Shown piece after piece: positions 15,058 through 23,614 of a stretch of 64,000 nucleotides of DNA. Each line of letters opens with the position of its first letter. The stretch's first letter is position 1. The stretch is from assembly GCF_003696265.1 (NCBI RefSeq), contig NZ_RFFH01000009.1, forward strand, positions 1-64,000, read 5' to 3'. A program made the translations under genes and the position numbers. The notes under the pieces are model-generated. The model was not told the DNA's origin. It did not search any database and saw only the letters and a list, made by a program, of their open reading frames with translations. This DNA comes from Nocardia stercoris. GTDB taxonomy: Bacteria; Actinomycetota; Actinomycetes; Mycobacteriales; Mycobacteriaceae.

Positions 15058-15843
15058 ATGATCAGCCTGTCACGACACGCACACACCCGGATCGTCGTCA
15101 ATTCCGCCGCCGTGGCTTTCATGGCGCTCGGAGTCTGCCTGGGCACCGGGATCTCGACTCCCCTCGCGCACAGCCTGCCCGCCACCGGTTCGGCGGGCAG
15201 TTCCGCCGCACCGGCGTCCGGCTCGGCCGGAACAGGTTCGGCCTTAGCGATACCAGGCTCCGCCGCACCGGCCACGGCCCCGGATCCCGCCGACTCGGAA
15301 GCTGCGGCCATGGACGCGGCCAGCAAGCTGCCCGGCCTCAGCGACGCCTACGGCCCCGACACCGCGATCGTCGTGCTCGGCTACGGCCTGCAGGACGACG
15401 GGCAGATGCGCCCGCAGCTGCTGGACCGGCTCTTCGCCGCGTATGCCCAGGCCGTGCTGACACCGCTGGCCCCGGTGATCGTCACCGGCGGCAATCCGGA
15501 GAACGGGATCACCGAGGCCGACGCGATGCGGGACTGGCTGATCGGGCACGGCATCGATGCCACCCGGATCCATTCGGAGACCCGGGCGGACAACACCATC
15601 GAGAACGCGAAGTACTCGGCGCAGATGATGGACGACATCGGGGCGAAGAACGCGGTCCTGATCACGTCCGCCGACCATCTGCCCCGGGCGCAGCGGGACT
15701 TCGCCGACGCTGGGGTCCGGGTCGTCGGCACCGTCGCTTCCGAGGACGTGTCCGACCCGGTGCCGTCCCGTCCGCGCTATGTGGGCGACCACATGTCGGG
15801 CCCAGAATGGCAGGCACCCCCGCACTTGGTGCCGCTGCTGTAG
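15058..15843 (+). CDS. Exported YdcF/SanA-like DUF218 protein
   Basis: A 261-residue protein with an N-terminal signal sequence (AAVAFMALGVCLGTGISTPLAHS) and an Ala/Ser/Gly-rich linker to about residue 95. The DUF218 domain then shows AIVVLGYGLQDDG, PVIVTGGNPENGITEADAM, the acidic-site motif HSETRADNTIENAKYS and VLITSADHLPRAQRDF. Members of the family act in cell-envelope metabolism or bind nucleotides; the exact reaction is unclear. The start is fixed by GGAGAAGGATCG. A copy of the shared promoter element lies 72 nt upstream. Confidence 0.85.
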   Translation: MISLSRHAHTRIVVNSAAVAFMALGVCLGTGISTPLAHSLPATGSAGSSAAPASGSAGTGSALAIPGSAAPATAPDPADSEAAAMDAASKLPGLSDAYGPDTAIVVLGYGLQDDGQMRPQLLDRLFAAYAQAVLTPLAPVIVTGGNPENGITEADAMRDWLIGHGIDATRIHSETRADNTIENAKYSAQMMDDIGAKNAVLITSADHLPRAQRDFADAGVRVVGTVASEDVSDPVPSRPRYVGDHMSGPEWQAPPHLVPLL

Positions 15844-15997
15844 CGGGGTGAACCGATATCGCGTGATGGCGGTGCTCAGCGGCGGCGCCAGGTTCGCTCA
15901 CATCGTCGGCGTCCCGGACAACCACGGCGTCCCCGACCAGATCGCTGCATGGTGCTGGGTCCAGAACAGTGCGGCGCAGGCGGAACCATCGAGATTG

Positions 15998-16598
15998 CAC
16001 CGACGCCGTGATCGACGCCTACGCCGGCCGGATCCTGGGCTGGGAATGCTCGACCAGCAAAACCACCGCCTTCGTCGAGTCCGCGATCCGCCAGGCCGCC
16101 GTGATCCGCGCACGTGAAGGACATCCGTTGGTGGGCAACACCATTCATCATTCCGATGCCGGGTCTCAATACACAGCGTGGCGGCTCGGGGACACGCTCA
16201 TGCTGTCGGGCATGGTCCCGTCGATCGGATCGGTGGGCGGCGCATACGATAATGCTTTGGCGGAGACCACAATCGGGCTCTACAAGACCGAAGCGGTCCG
16301 TGACGACTCACCGTTCCGGCGCGGCCCGCTACACCGTTTGGCCGATGTCGAACTCCTGACCGCCGACTGGGTCGGCTGGTTCAACAACACCCGGCTGATG
16401 CACCGCCTGGGCAGCAAACCGCCGGTCGAGTTCGAAGCCGACTACTATGCCGACCTGACCCAGCAACCCGCCGGAGTCGGAAGACCAGTGCGCACCAGAC
16501 CCGGGGCGATTCAGACAGCGCCCGGATCGTCAATGATCGGGGTCTCTGTCGGTGGGGCGCGCTACGGCGATCCCCAGGTCCGGCATCGCGCCGGGTAG
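15998..16598 (+). pseudogene. IS3-family transposase fragment (C-terminal half)
   Basis: Translation shows AVIDAYAGRILGWECS, the second catalytic aspartate in HHSDAGSQYTA and the glutamate in AYDNALAETTIGLYKTE, then NTRLMHRLGSKPPVEFEADYYA. The N-terminal half, including the first catalytic Asp (normally in WVADITYV) and OrfA, is missing, so it cannot transpose. The last 45 residues before the stop at 16598 are unlike the family end. No terminal repeats were identified. Confidence 0.85.
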
Positions 16599-16751
16599 AA
16601 GGATCCGACGATTCGGCGTGCGCCGTCGGCCCATTCAGCCTATGGGTCTTCGTGGGAAGTCGCGGCTGTTCCTTGCCATTCGCTGCCGAGGAAGTTCGAT
16701 ATCGCCTTCCGGCGAAACGCCGCGTGAAGTCTGCGGCGGCCTCCCGGTCGC

Positions 16752-18446
16752 TCATTCGTGGCTCCGACTTCGCAGGTCGAGTTCGAGTAGTCCGCTGTGG
16801 CGAGGCCCCGCCAAATAGAGTCGGTCGAGGCTCTCGGCCGCACTGGTGGCGGAGTGGAACTGCGGGTGAGTGCCGTGGATCTCGTCGACGACGCGGCCTT
16901 GGGGGTCGATGGCAATGGCTCGGATTGTGCCGTGGGAGCCGACGATCGCCAGCCAGGCACGCCCATCGACGAAGTCCGAGAGGTTGTCCGGGAAACCGGG
17001 GAGGTCTTCCAATACCGGTTCGGTCTGTCCTTGGTTCGGTCCGGCCAGGACGAGTCGGCTCAGGCGCCGGCTACCGGTCTCGACGTACAGGAGAGCTGAC
17101 CGGTCCGGGGTGATGGAGACTCCACCGGCGTGGTGCAGATCGTCGAGGACGATGTCGATGCGGCCGTTGAGATCTCGGCGAAGAAGTCGTCCGCGCAGGC
17201 CCTTCGGTGCGGCGTGGGTGCCCTGCCCGAAGTCGGAAGCGATGGCGGACTCGGTGAGCCAGATGGTGCCGTCCGAGGTCATGGCGGCTGAACGGAATCG
17301 CGTTGCCGGGCCGTCGGCGGGTCGGCTGAGTACCTCGATCTCGCCGGATGTCGGGTCGACGCGCAATAGGCCGCGGTGTGAGTCGCAGACCAGCAGGGTG
17401 CCGGCGGGCAGGAGTCGCAGTCCTGCGGGGCGGCCGCCTGTATGCGCGACCATCCGGGTCTCGCCGGTGTCAGGGTCGTGGCGGACGATGTGGCCGCTGG
17501 CCAGTCCGCAGAGGAGGTGGCCACGGTGGTCGGCGATCACATCCTCTTGGCCCATACCCGGCAACGGGATCGACCGGGCTGCCGGTAGCGGCGCTGCCGA
17601 CGCGCCGGGCATCGGAGCCCGCGATCGGTGCGGTGCCGCTGCGGGTAGCGGCCGGTGAAGTTCGAGCGGCGGGGTGTGGTCTCGGTCGGACCCGTAGGTG
17701 TAGGTCGCCTCCACCGGGTACGCGTGGATGGCTGCGATTACCTCGACCAACAAGGGGGCCGCAGTGACTGGACTGTCCAGCGCGGCCCGCAGACTGGTCC
17801 GGTTCCGGGCGCCCAGCACGATGGCGCCATGGAAGCGATGCTCCGGTGGATAGTCGTGAGCCACATTGGGGGAGTCCCCCAACCGCTTCCGAAACGGCCC
17901 GAATACCTGGGTTCGCACCTCGGTGATCCCGGGGATGCCCGCGAACGACGCACCCAGCAGATCGTGGACAAGGTACTGGAGTGCCGTCGGGTGGCTGTCC
18001 TCACGGCGGCGCAACAAGATCAACGCCCGTGACCCGGTGGGATCGTCGCCGGTCCCGAATATCCGGCCATCGTGGGCGCGGGAGTTGTTCAGTACGCTGC
18101 GCGTGAAGAGGTCGGCCTCGTTTGCGGCGACCAACTTGTTGTACCGCATCGACTTCATTCCGGATGTCGCGGTTTCGAACACGATTTCCGCAGTGCCGTC
18201 CAATTGCCGGTGCGCAGGAATCTCGGTCTCCACCCCGTCCAGTGCCGGCCACAGGCCTGTCACGTCGGCGGGGAAATGGTGTTGGCGATATTCGCGGACT
18301 CCCGGCGTGTGCCCGAGTAGCCGACCGTACATCCCGCTCCAGTGGGCCCTGACCTGCGCGCGTGGCAGATCCGGGCGCAGCCACAACAGCGCTGTTGCCG
18401 CGGTTGTGCGCTCGCTGGACCGAGCCGGGCCCGGTGTCGCGGTCAT
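16752..18446 (-). CDS. EthD-like domain / SMP-30-type beta-propeller fusion
   Basis: A 564-residue protein with two kinds of domain. The first 250 residues look like two ferredoxin-like EthD/dimeric alpha-beta-barrel units (LRPDLPRAQVRAHWSGMYGRLLGHTPGV with YRQHHF; later ILLRRREDSHPTALQYLVHDLLG). After a Pro/Ala linker, residues 290-564 resemble a six-bladed lactonase/strictosidine-synthase propeller (LLCGLASGHIVRHDPDTGET, GTLLVCDSHRGLLRVDP, LPGFPDNLSDFVDGRAWLAI). EthD domains assist oxidative ring cleavage or transfer steps, and SMP-30-like propellers hydrolyse lactones, so a bifunctional catabolic enzyme is plausible but inferred. It is divergent from a TetR gene with a regulon-type operator between them. 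Confidence 0.7.
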   Translation of the reverse strand: MTATPGPARSSERTTAATALLWLRPDLPRAQVRAHWSGMYGRLLGHTPGVREYRQHHFPADVTGLWPALDGVETEIPAHRQLDGTAEIVFETATSGMKSMRYNKLVAANEADLFTRSVLNNSRAHDGRIFGTGDDPTGSRALILLRRREDSHPTALQYLVHDLLGASFAGIPGITEVRTQVFGPFRKRLGDSPNVAHDYPPEHRFHGAIVLGARNRTSLRAALDSPVTAAPLLVEVIAAIHAYPVEATYTYGSDRDHTPPLELHRPLPAAAPHRSRAPMPGASAAPLPAARSIPLPGMGQEDVIADHRGHLLCGLASGHIVRHDPDTGETRMVAHTGGRPAGLRLLPAGTLLVCDSHRGLLRVDPTSGEIEVLSRPADGPATRFRSAAMTSDGTIWLTESAIASDFGQGTHAAPKGLRGRLLRRDLNGRIDIVLDDLHHAGGVSITPDRSALLYVETGSRRLSRLVLAGPNQGQTEPVLEDLPGFPDNLSDFVDGRAWLAIVGSHGTIRAIAIDPQGRVVDEIHGTHPQFHSATSAAESLDRLYLAGPRHSGLLELDLRSRSHE

Positions 18447-18530
18447 TGCATCCCCTCCGCACTTGTGCCTTTGTGCTGACCGGAGGTGCCGAGTAGCCGT
18501 GTGATCGCGGTCACGCTGGACTGGAGACGG

Positions 18531-18556
18531 TATACGAAGTTGGTGTCGATTTCAAC
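18531..18556. promoter_or_regulatory. TetR-type operator, site A
   Basis: TATACGAAGTTGGTGTCGAT plus TTCAAC. In the form GAA-N12-TTCA it matches the other six sites of the catabolic locus. It lies in the divergent promoter region of the EthD/propeller gene and the TetR gene. Confidence 0.55.
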
Positions 18557-18674
18557 AGACCTCCGATCCTCGCGCGGAAGTGCCGGCGCCGGTCGTCGGC
18601 GTGGTGTGGGTCGATAGGTGGGACACGGTGATACGGTGGGATGTCCATCCCTGCGACCAAGCGAGTGATCAGCG

Positions 18675-19310
18675 TTGGTTTCCGAACCTGTTGCGGCCGA
18701 GTCCCGTCGCGCTCTACCCCGCACCAAGCGCGGTGAGCGCACGCGCGCAGCGCTGATCAGTGCGGCGCGTGAGGTGTTCGAGCGCGACGGCTATCTGGAT
18801 GCCAAGATCGCTGATATCTCCAGGGCCGCAGGCGCTGCCGCCGGCTCGTTCTATACCTACTTCGACGGCAAGGAAGAGATCTTCGCTGCGGTTGTCGACC
18901 AGCTGCAGGAGGAGATGCTGCACCCGCATGTCCAGGCGCGCACCGGTGTAACCGATCCCAGGGCGCTGATCGAGGCCGCCAATCGCGACTATCTGTTGTC
19001 GTACAAGCGAAATGCGCGCCTGATGGGTGTGTTCGAGGAAGTTGCCCAGATCAACGAGAGCTTCCGTAAGCTCCGGCTCGAGCGGAACAAGGCGTTCATC
19101 CAGCGCAACGCCAAGATGATTCGCGAACTACAGGAATCGGGCCGCGCGAGTGCGGATCTCGATCCGGCAATCACCGCTCAGGCACTCTCGGTCATGGTCA
19201 GCCGCATGGCCTACGTCGTGTTCGTGCAAAACCAGCGCATCGCCTTCGAAAAGCTGGTCACCACGCTGACCCAGCTGTGGGTCAACGCCCTGCAGTTGAC
19301 CTCGGAGTAG
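18675..19310 (+). CDS. TetR-family regulator (paralogue 1)
   Basis: A 211-residue TetR repressor. HTH region: RTRAALISAAREVFERDGYL, ADISRAAGAAAGSFYTYFDGKEEIF. The ligand domain follows. It is clearly related to the TetR at 24431-25111 (FERDGYL, GSFYTYF-KEEI, YKRNA-LM, FRxLRxxR). The start is uncertain: TTG at 18675 is the first possible start in frame and lacks a good RBS. Because it is divergent from the EthD/propeller gene and beside operator site A, it is likely autoregulated and a candidate regulator of the whole locus. Confidence 0.88.
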   Translation: MVSEPVAAESRRALPRTKRGERTRAALISAAREVFERDGYLDAKIADISRAAGAAAGSFYTYFDGKEEIFAAVVDQLQEEMLHPHVQARTGVTDPRALIEAANRDYLLSYKRNARLMGVFEEVAQINESFRKLRLERNKAFIQRNAKMIRELQESGRASADLDPAITAQALSVMVSRMAYVVFVQNQRIAFEKLVTTLTQLWVNALQLTSE

Positions 19311-19343
19311 CCCGGCCGGATCGCGGGGGCGGGTGGAACTGGG

Positions 19344-19379
19344 CTACGGCGGCGATGAGACAAGCCATCGCCGCCGTAG
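19344..19379. terminator. Bidirectional terminator-like hairpin
   Basis: CTACGGCGGCGATG (19344-19357) is the exact reverse complement of 19366-19379, 8-nt loop. It lies between convergent TetR and MFS genes. Confidence 0.75.
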
Positions 19380-19424
19380 CGTCACGCCCGATGAAGGGTA
19401 GGCATCGGGGTGGTGTCGATGCCG

Positions 19425-21236
19425 CTACCGCCTGTCGCCGCCATCGGCAATCGGGGTCGATGCCGTGATGCTGAACAGGCTCGAGGTGTCATAGCTGCTG
19501 TGAGCGTTCCGGGCGCTCCCGACTCGATTCAGCTCGGCCAGGCCCGCCAGCACCATGGCTTCGTGGCGTTCGGCATCCTGGCGGGCCTTGCTGGGGCTCC
19601 ATCGGCCACGCATGACGAAAATGAACGGGATGAACAGCAATTGGGCGAGGCAACAGACCCACCACCACGACTGCCATTGCTTCGGGTTGTCCTTCTGTGC
19701 CTTGACCACGTCGGCCGAATGTGCGCTCAGGTAGGCCAGATCGGAAGGTGGCACCGGCTGCGTGGCCAGTTGCTGCAGCCGGGCGGCCGCAGACAGGGGG
19801 TCTGTCGCCAGCTTGGCGGTAATGAGCTCCTCCACGGCTTCGCCGAATACGGCCTCACTCGGGGGAGTGGCGCTCAGGCCGGCTCTCACCTCCGGTGACA
19901 ATGCCGACAGCGTCGCGATCTGCTGCGGGTAGGTAGCCGCGATCGCTCCGACGCGGGGACCGTGGTCCACAAGTGTGGACGGTGCGGTGACGACCAGGGT
20001 GAACGCTGCCAGCGAGGCCGTGATGATCATCCGTACGGTCCAGCCGAAGATGGCCAGGCCGGTGGCGGTCGCGGCAGGATTGCGGGCCTCGACCGTCTCG
20101 GTGTAGGCGGCCATCCACGCGCAGTAGGCGCACGCCGAACCCGCGGCGCCGATCGTCATGACGGCGGCGAGTGTGTAATAACCGGTGTCCGGACGGGTGG
20201 CCAATGTGGCGAAAACCGCTGTCGCGCAGAAGCTGACGATCGCACCGATAACCATGAACGGCTTGCGCACGCGCAAGCGATCCGACAGCATCCCGACGGT
20301 GATCAGGATGAGGGCGTCCGCACCCCAATACCAGTTGGCGAGTGCGTTGGCGCGGGCCTCGGTGTAGCCGAAGGCGGTCACGAAATACACCACGAACAGG
20401 CCTGCGGCGATGTAGTAGAACAGCAGGAACATGCTGATGGCGAAGGCCGAGCCGACTACCTCGAGCTTCAGGAACTGCCGCACTCCGCCGTGCAGCGCCT
20501 TCTCCGGATCGATTCCCGCGGCTCGTGCTTCGATCAGCTGTCGATCGCGCAGGCTCACCATCAGTTGGTCTCGCAGTCGGGGAGTGAGCTCGCGCAGGCC
20601 GAACAGGGCGATCACCGCGACTACCAGTCCGATCGCACCGCAGATATGGAACTGGTACCGCCAGTCCGGGTGGCTGTCGAGGGTGCGGCTGGACACGGCG
20701 GTCACGATCAGGCTGCCCAGCACCGGGCCCATCGTCCAGAAGCCCATGGCTGATGCCCGGCCGAGCTGGGGTGAGAAGTCCCGGATGAGCGCGGGCGTGG
20801 CTACCAGCATGATCCCCTCTGTCACGCTGAGCACGCTGAACAGGACGATCCACGCCGGTCCGCCGGAGGAATTCGGCAGACCGGCGAAGACGATCACGCC
20901 GGTAACGAACAGGCCGGCGACCACCAGATTCGCCCGCCCCCAGCGGTCTGCCAGCCCAGCCGCCAGGGAACCGAAGGCGCCCACCAGATTTCCCAGTACG
21001 GAGATCCAGACGAACTGGGTGAAAGTGAATCCGAAGTCGGTCACGATCTTGGTTACGACCGCTCCCTGTACGTACAGCTCGTAATACAAGACGATGGTGG
21101 CCAGCACAGTCACCAGCAGGTAGCCGTACCGTGGGATGGTGTCGGGGTAGCGGTGCAGTTGTCGGCGCCAGATCCAGTCGAGTGCGCCGCTACCCTCCGC
21201 CGTACGCGTGGCGGACTCGATCGTACTTCGGGTCAT
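19425..21236 (-). CDS. MFS transporter with long extracytoplasmic loop
   Basis: A 603-residue major facilitator. Start at 21236 (MTRSTIESATRTAEG) with GGGAGGTACCC upstream. Typical MFS motif A is seen as GLADRWGRANLVVAG between segments 2 and 3; about 12 membrane segments are recognisable. Between the penultimate and last segment lies an unusual insert of about 110 residues (GAIAATYPQQIATLSALSPE ... AHSADVVKAQKDNPKQWQSW). Uptake of the acid degraded by this locus is the likely role given the neighbouring acyl-CoA ligase and operator site B upstream. The inserted domain could bind substrate or wall components. Confidence 0.88.
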   Translation of the reverse strand: MTRSTIESATRTAEGSGALDWIWRRQLHRYPDTIPRYGYLLVTVLATIVLYYELYVQGAVVTKIVTDFGFTFTQFVWISVLGNLVGAFGSLAAGLADRWGRANLVVAGLFVTGVIVFAGLPNSSGGPAWIVLFSVLSVTEGIMLVATPALIRDFSPQLGRASAMGFWTMGPVLGSLIVTAVSSRTLDSHPDWRYQFHICGAIGLVVAVIALFGLRELTPRLRDQLMVSLRDRQLIEARAAGIDPEKALHGGVRQFLKLEVVGSAFAISMFLLFYYIAAGLFVVYFVTAFGYTEARANALANWYWGADALILITVGMLSDRLRVRKPFMVIGAIVSFCATAVFATLATRPDTGYYTLAAVMTIGAAGSACAYCAWMAAYTETVEARNPAATATGLAIFGWTVRMIITASLAAFTLVVTAPSTLVDHGPRVGAIAATYPQQIATLSALSPEVRAGLSATPPSEAVFGEAVEELITAKLATDPLSAAARLQQLATQPVPPSDLAYLSAHSADVVKAQKDNPKQWQSWWWVCCLAQLLFIPFIFVMRGRWSPSKARQDAERHEAMVLAGLAELNRVGSARNAHSSYDTSSLFSITASTPIADGGDRR

Positions 21237-21302
21237 GGGTACCTCCCTGAACCGGACTGTGGCCGGGGTCGATCCGAAACAGTTCGTCATGACGCATCCG
21301 CG

Positions 21303-21328
21303 CATCATGTGAACTGGGACACATGATG
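21303..21328. promoter_or_regulatory. Perfect inverted repeat upstream of MFS gene
   Basis: CATCATGTG (21303-21311) and CACATGATG (21320-21328) with 8-nt spacer. Lies between operator site B and the MFS start, so it may be a second operator or overlap the promoter. The remaining part of the 21237-21745 gap has no recognised gene. Confidence 0.5.
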
Positions 21329-21338
21329 CTGGCACGGA

Positions 21339-21362
21339 CATGAATCCGGCGTCAAGTTTGTT
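21339..21362. promoter_or_regulatory. TetR-type operator, site B
   Basis: CATGAATCCGGCGTCAAG then TTTGTT. Core TGAATCC-GCGTCAAG matches site E (TTGAATCCAACGTCAAG). It lies about 100 nt before the MFS gene start. Confidence 0.6.
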
Positions 21363-21745
21363 TCTGAAATAGATGTCGGGTTCGGTGATCGCCGGCTCTC
21401 CCGCGTACGGCCGTCTCGACACCGGAAACCGACCGTCGTCGGCAACGGCATTGGGTGAACACGGTTGTAACCACGCTGAAGCCCCCGGAGCGGCGCTACT
21501 CGCGGCCCCGACCTGGGCGGCCGAATGTGGGCCGTGCCGTGGTCGCCTGAGCCGGCGGGGTCTCTGGAGCGTCGGTTCACCGAGGGCACGTGGAAGTGGT
21601 CGAGGACTTCGGTGAGCTGGTCGATGCCATGCTGGACGAAATCAGCTGCGAGAAGGAGATTTCGGCTATCGCCGACCGCGCAGGTGGCCACCACGTCGAA
21701 CGGCAGCGAGGGCCTGCGATGCTGCGGGACGTACTCGTCCTGCCG

Positions 21746-23248
21746 TCATCGGGATGCCTTGTCTGTGAACAGGTTCAAATGGAGAGAGCGTTTGAGGACC
21801 TTGCCGGTCGCACCCTTGGGCAGTTGATCGGTGAACGCGAAGCGGTGGGGGACCTTGTAAGCGGAAAGCCGCGCCTTGGCCCAGGCGCGCAGCTCCGCCG
21901 GGTCGAGGTTCGCTCCAGGTGCTGTGGCCACCACCGCACCGACTTCCTCCCCGTAGTGGTCGTCGGGAATGCCGATCACCGCCACCTCGACGATGTCGGG
22001 ATGCTCGTAGAGCACTTCTTCGACCTCGCGGGGGTAGATGTTGTAGCCGCCGCGAATGATGAGATCCTTGACGCGGTCGACGATGTAGACGTAACCGTCG
22101 GCATCGACCTTGCCCAGATCCCCGGTGCGTAGCCAGCCGTCGGCCAGGTCGGCGGCGGTGGCCTCGGGTCGGTTCCAGTAGCCCTTCATGATGCTGGGAC
22201 CGCGTATGTACAGCTCACCCACGGTGTCGGTGGGCAGTGCCTCGCCGTTCGGATCCCTTGCCGCTATAGATGTCCCGGGCAGGGCGGTACCCACCGACCC
22301 GATCCGCTGCTCGCGATCCAGTGGGTTGTAGGTCGCGGCCCCACTGGATTCGGTGAGCCCGTAGCCCTCGAGGATCGTGCAGCCGAATCGCTGCGAGAAG
22401 GCGCGAACGACCTCCGCGGGCAGTGACGCGCCGCCCGAGGCGGCCAGCCGCAGGCTCGTGAAGTCCTCCGGTCCGTAGTCACCGGCGGCGTGCAGCATGG
22501 CATTCCACATGGTCGGCACCCCGGACACGACGGTGAGCCGGTGGTCACGGATCGTTTCGATCATCGCGGCCGGTTCGAAAGGCGACACCATCGAGAACGA
22601 ACTTCCGGCGTGCAGCGTGGTGATCAGGCAGACCGCCTGGCCGTACACATGGAACAGCGGCAGACCCGTGCCGAACCGTTCTTCGGGCGTGAGCTGTAGC
22701 TGATCGATGAATATGCGTGCGGTCTCGTTGAGGTTGGAGACTGTGAGCTCCACTCCCTTCGGCTTTCCGGTGGTGCCCGAGGTGTAGAGCATGATCGCGG
22801 TATCGTCCGGATCGCGGGGCATCGGCTCGTTCACCGGTGCGGCGGGATCGGTGGGCGCGCCGGGTTCGAGGACCAGCAGCGGGATACCTCGCTGCACGGC
22901 GGCCTGCTCGGCTCCCGCGCGCGCCAGATGCCATGCGATGGCGTAGCGAGCGCCGGAATCGTCGAGCACGTATCCGATTTCCGGAGCAGTCGCCATGGTG
23001 TTCACCGGAATCGCGACGGCACCGATCACATGTGCGCCCAGATATGCGATGACGAATTCGGGAACCGTGGGCGCGACCAGCACCACGCGATCACCCACCG
23101 CCACACCGGATTCGGCAAGATAACCACCGAAAACAGCGCTGCGGCGGACAAGATCACCGTAGGTGATTTGTTCGTCCCCGAGACGCAGCGCGATGGCGTC
23201 GGGGCGTTCGGATGCGTGCTGCCAGATGCGGTCGGCGACATTAGTCAT
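21746..23248 (-). CDS. Acyl-CoA synthetase (AMP-forming ligase)
   Basis: A 500-residue ANL-family ligase that activates a carboxylic acid to its CoA thioester through an acyl-adenylate. Motifs in order: MLYTSGTTGKPKGVELT (P-loop), ILEGYGLTESSGAATYNPL (A5), GELYIRGPSIMKGYWNRP, WLRTGDLGKVDADGYVYIVDRVKDLIIRGGYNIYP (A7-A8) and the catalytic lysine in LPKGATGKVLKR (A10). Length is short but normal for medium-chain or aromatic acid ligases; substrate not evident. Located between the MFS and SDR genes with operator site C about 75 nt upstream. Starts ATG at 23248. Confidence 0.92.
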   Translation of the reverse strand: MTNVADRIWQHASERPDAIALRLGDEQITYGDLVRRSAVFGGYLAESGVAVGDRVVLVAPTVPEFVIAYLGAHVIGAVAIPVNTMATAPEIGYVLDDSGARYAIAWHLARAGAEQAAVQRGIPLLVLEPGAPTDPAAPVNEPMPRDPDDTAIMLYTSGTTGKPKGVELTVSNLNETARIFIDQLQLTPEERFGTGLPLFHVYGQAVCLITTLHAGSSFSMVSPFEPAAMIETIRDHRLTVVSGVPTMWNAMLHAAGDYGPEDFTSLRLAASGGASLPAEVVRAFSQRFGCTILEGYGLTESSGAATYNPLDREQRIGSVGTALPGTSIAARDPNGEALPTDTVGELYIRGPSIMKGYWNRPEATAADLADGWLRTGDLGKVDADGYVYIVDRVKDLIIRGGYNIYPREVEEVLYEHPDIVEVAVIGIPDDHYGEEVGAVVATAPGANLDPAELRAWAKARLSAYKVPHRFAFTDQLPKGATGKVLKRSLHLNLFTDKASR

Positions 23249-23322
23249 GGAACATCCAGATATGTAGAAACCGGAGAATGGACAGGGTCATGTGATTGGC
23301 GTCACTACCTGTGCGCATCGTA

Positions 23323-23346
23323 TGTGAATGCGATGTCAAGTTCAAG
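23323..23346. promoter_or_regulatory. TetR-type operator, site C
   Basis: TGTGAATGCGATGTCAAG then TTCAAG. This is used here as the reference form of the 24-bp element. It lies upstream of the acyl-CoA ligase gene. The rest of the 23249-23614 intergenic region holds site D and no gene. Confidence 0.65.
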
Positions 23347-23553
23347 GAAATGGGGGGAACGTGCTGGTAACCGCCACGACCGGTCCGTGGAGCGGCACGG
23401 CAGTCGCCACCGGCCTGGCTTGTTGCTGGTCCGAACCTTCATATCCGAGCGCAGATGCCCGCTCCCGCCGACGCCTGCTGTCTACTTCGGCCCGCATCAT
23501 CGGGTCACCGCGGCGCGGGACGTCTTCGGACCCACCGGGCCTGTTCTTGCCGA

Positions 23554-23581
23554 AACTTGAAATTGACGTAGGATTCAAGTT
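23554..23581. promoter_or_regulatory. TetR-type operator, site D
   Basis: Perfect 8-bp inverted repeat AACTTGAA / TTCAAGTT with 12-nt spacer ATTGACGTAGGA. The reverse strand reads CTTGAATCCTACGTCAAT plus TTCAAG, matching sites C and E. It lies 33 nt before the SDR start, so a bound repressor would block transcription. Confidence 0.75.
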
Positions 23582-23614
23582 TCATGCGGGGGAAGGCTCG
23601 GAAGGAGACGATTC

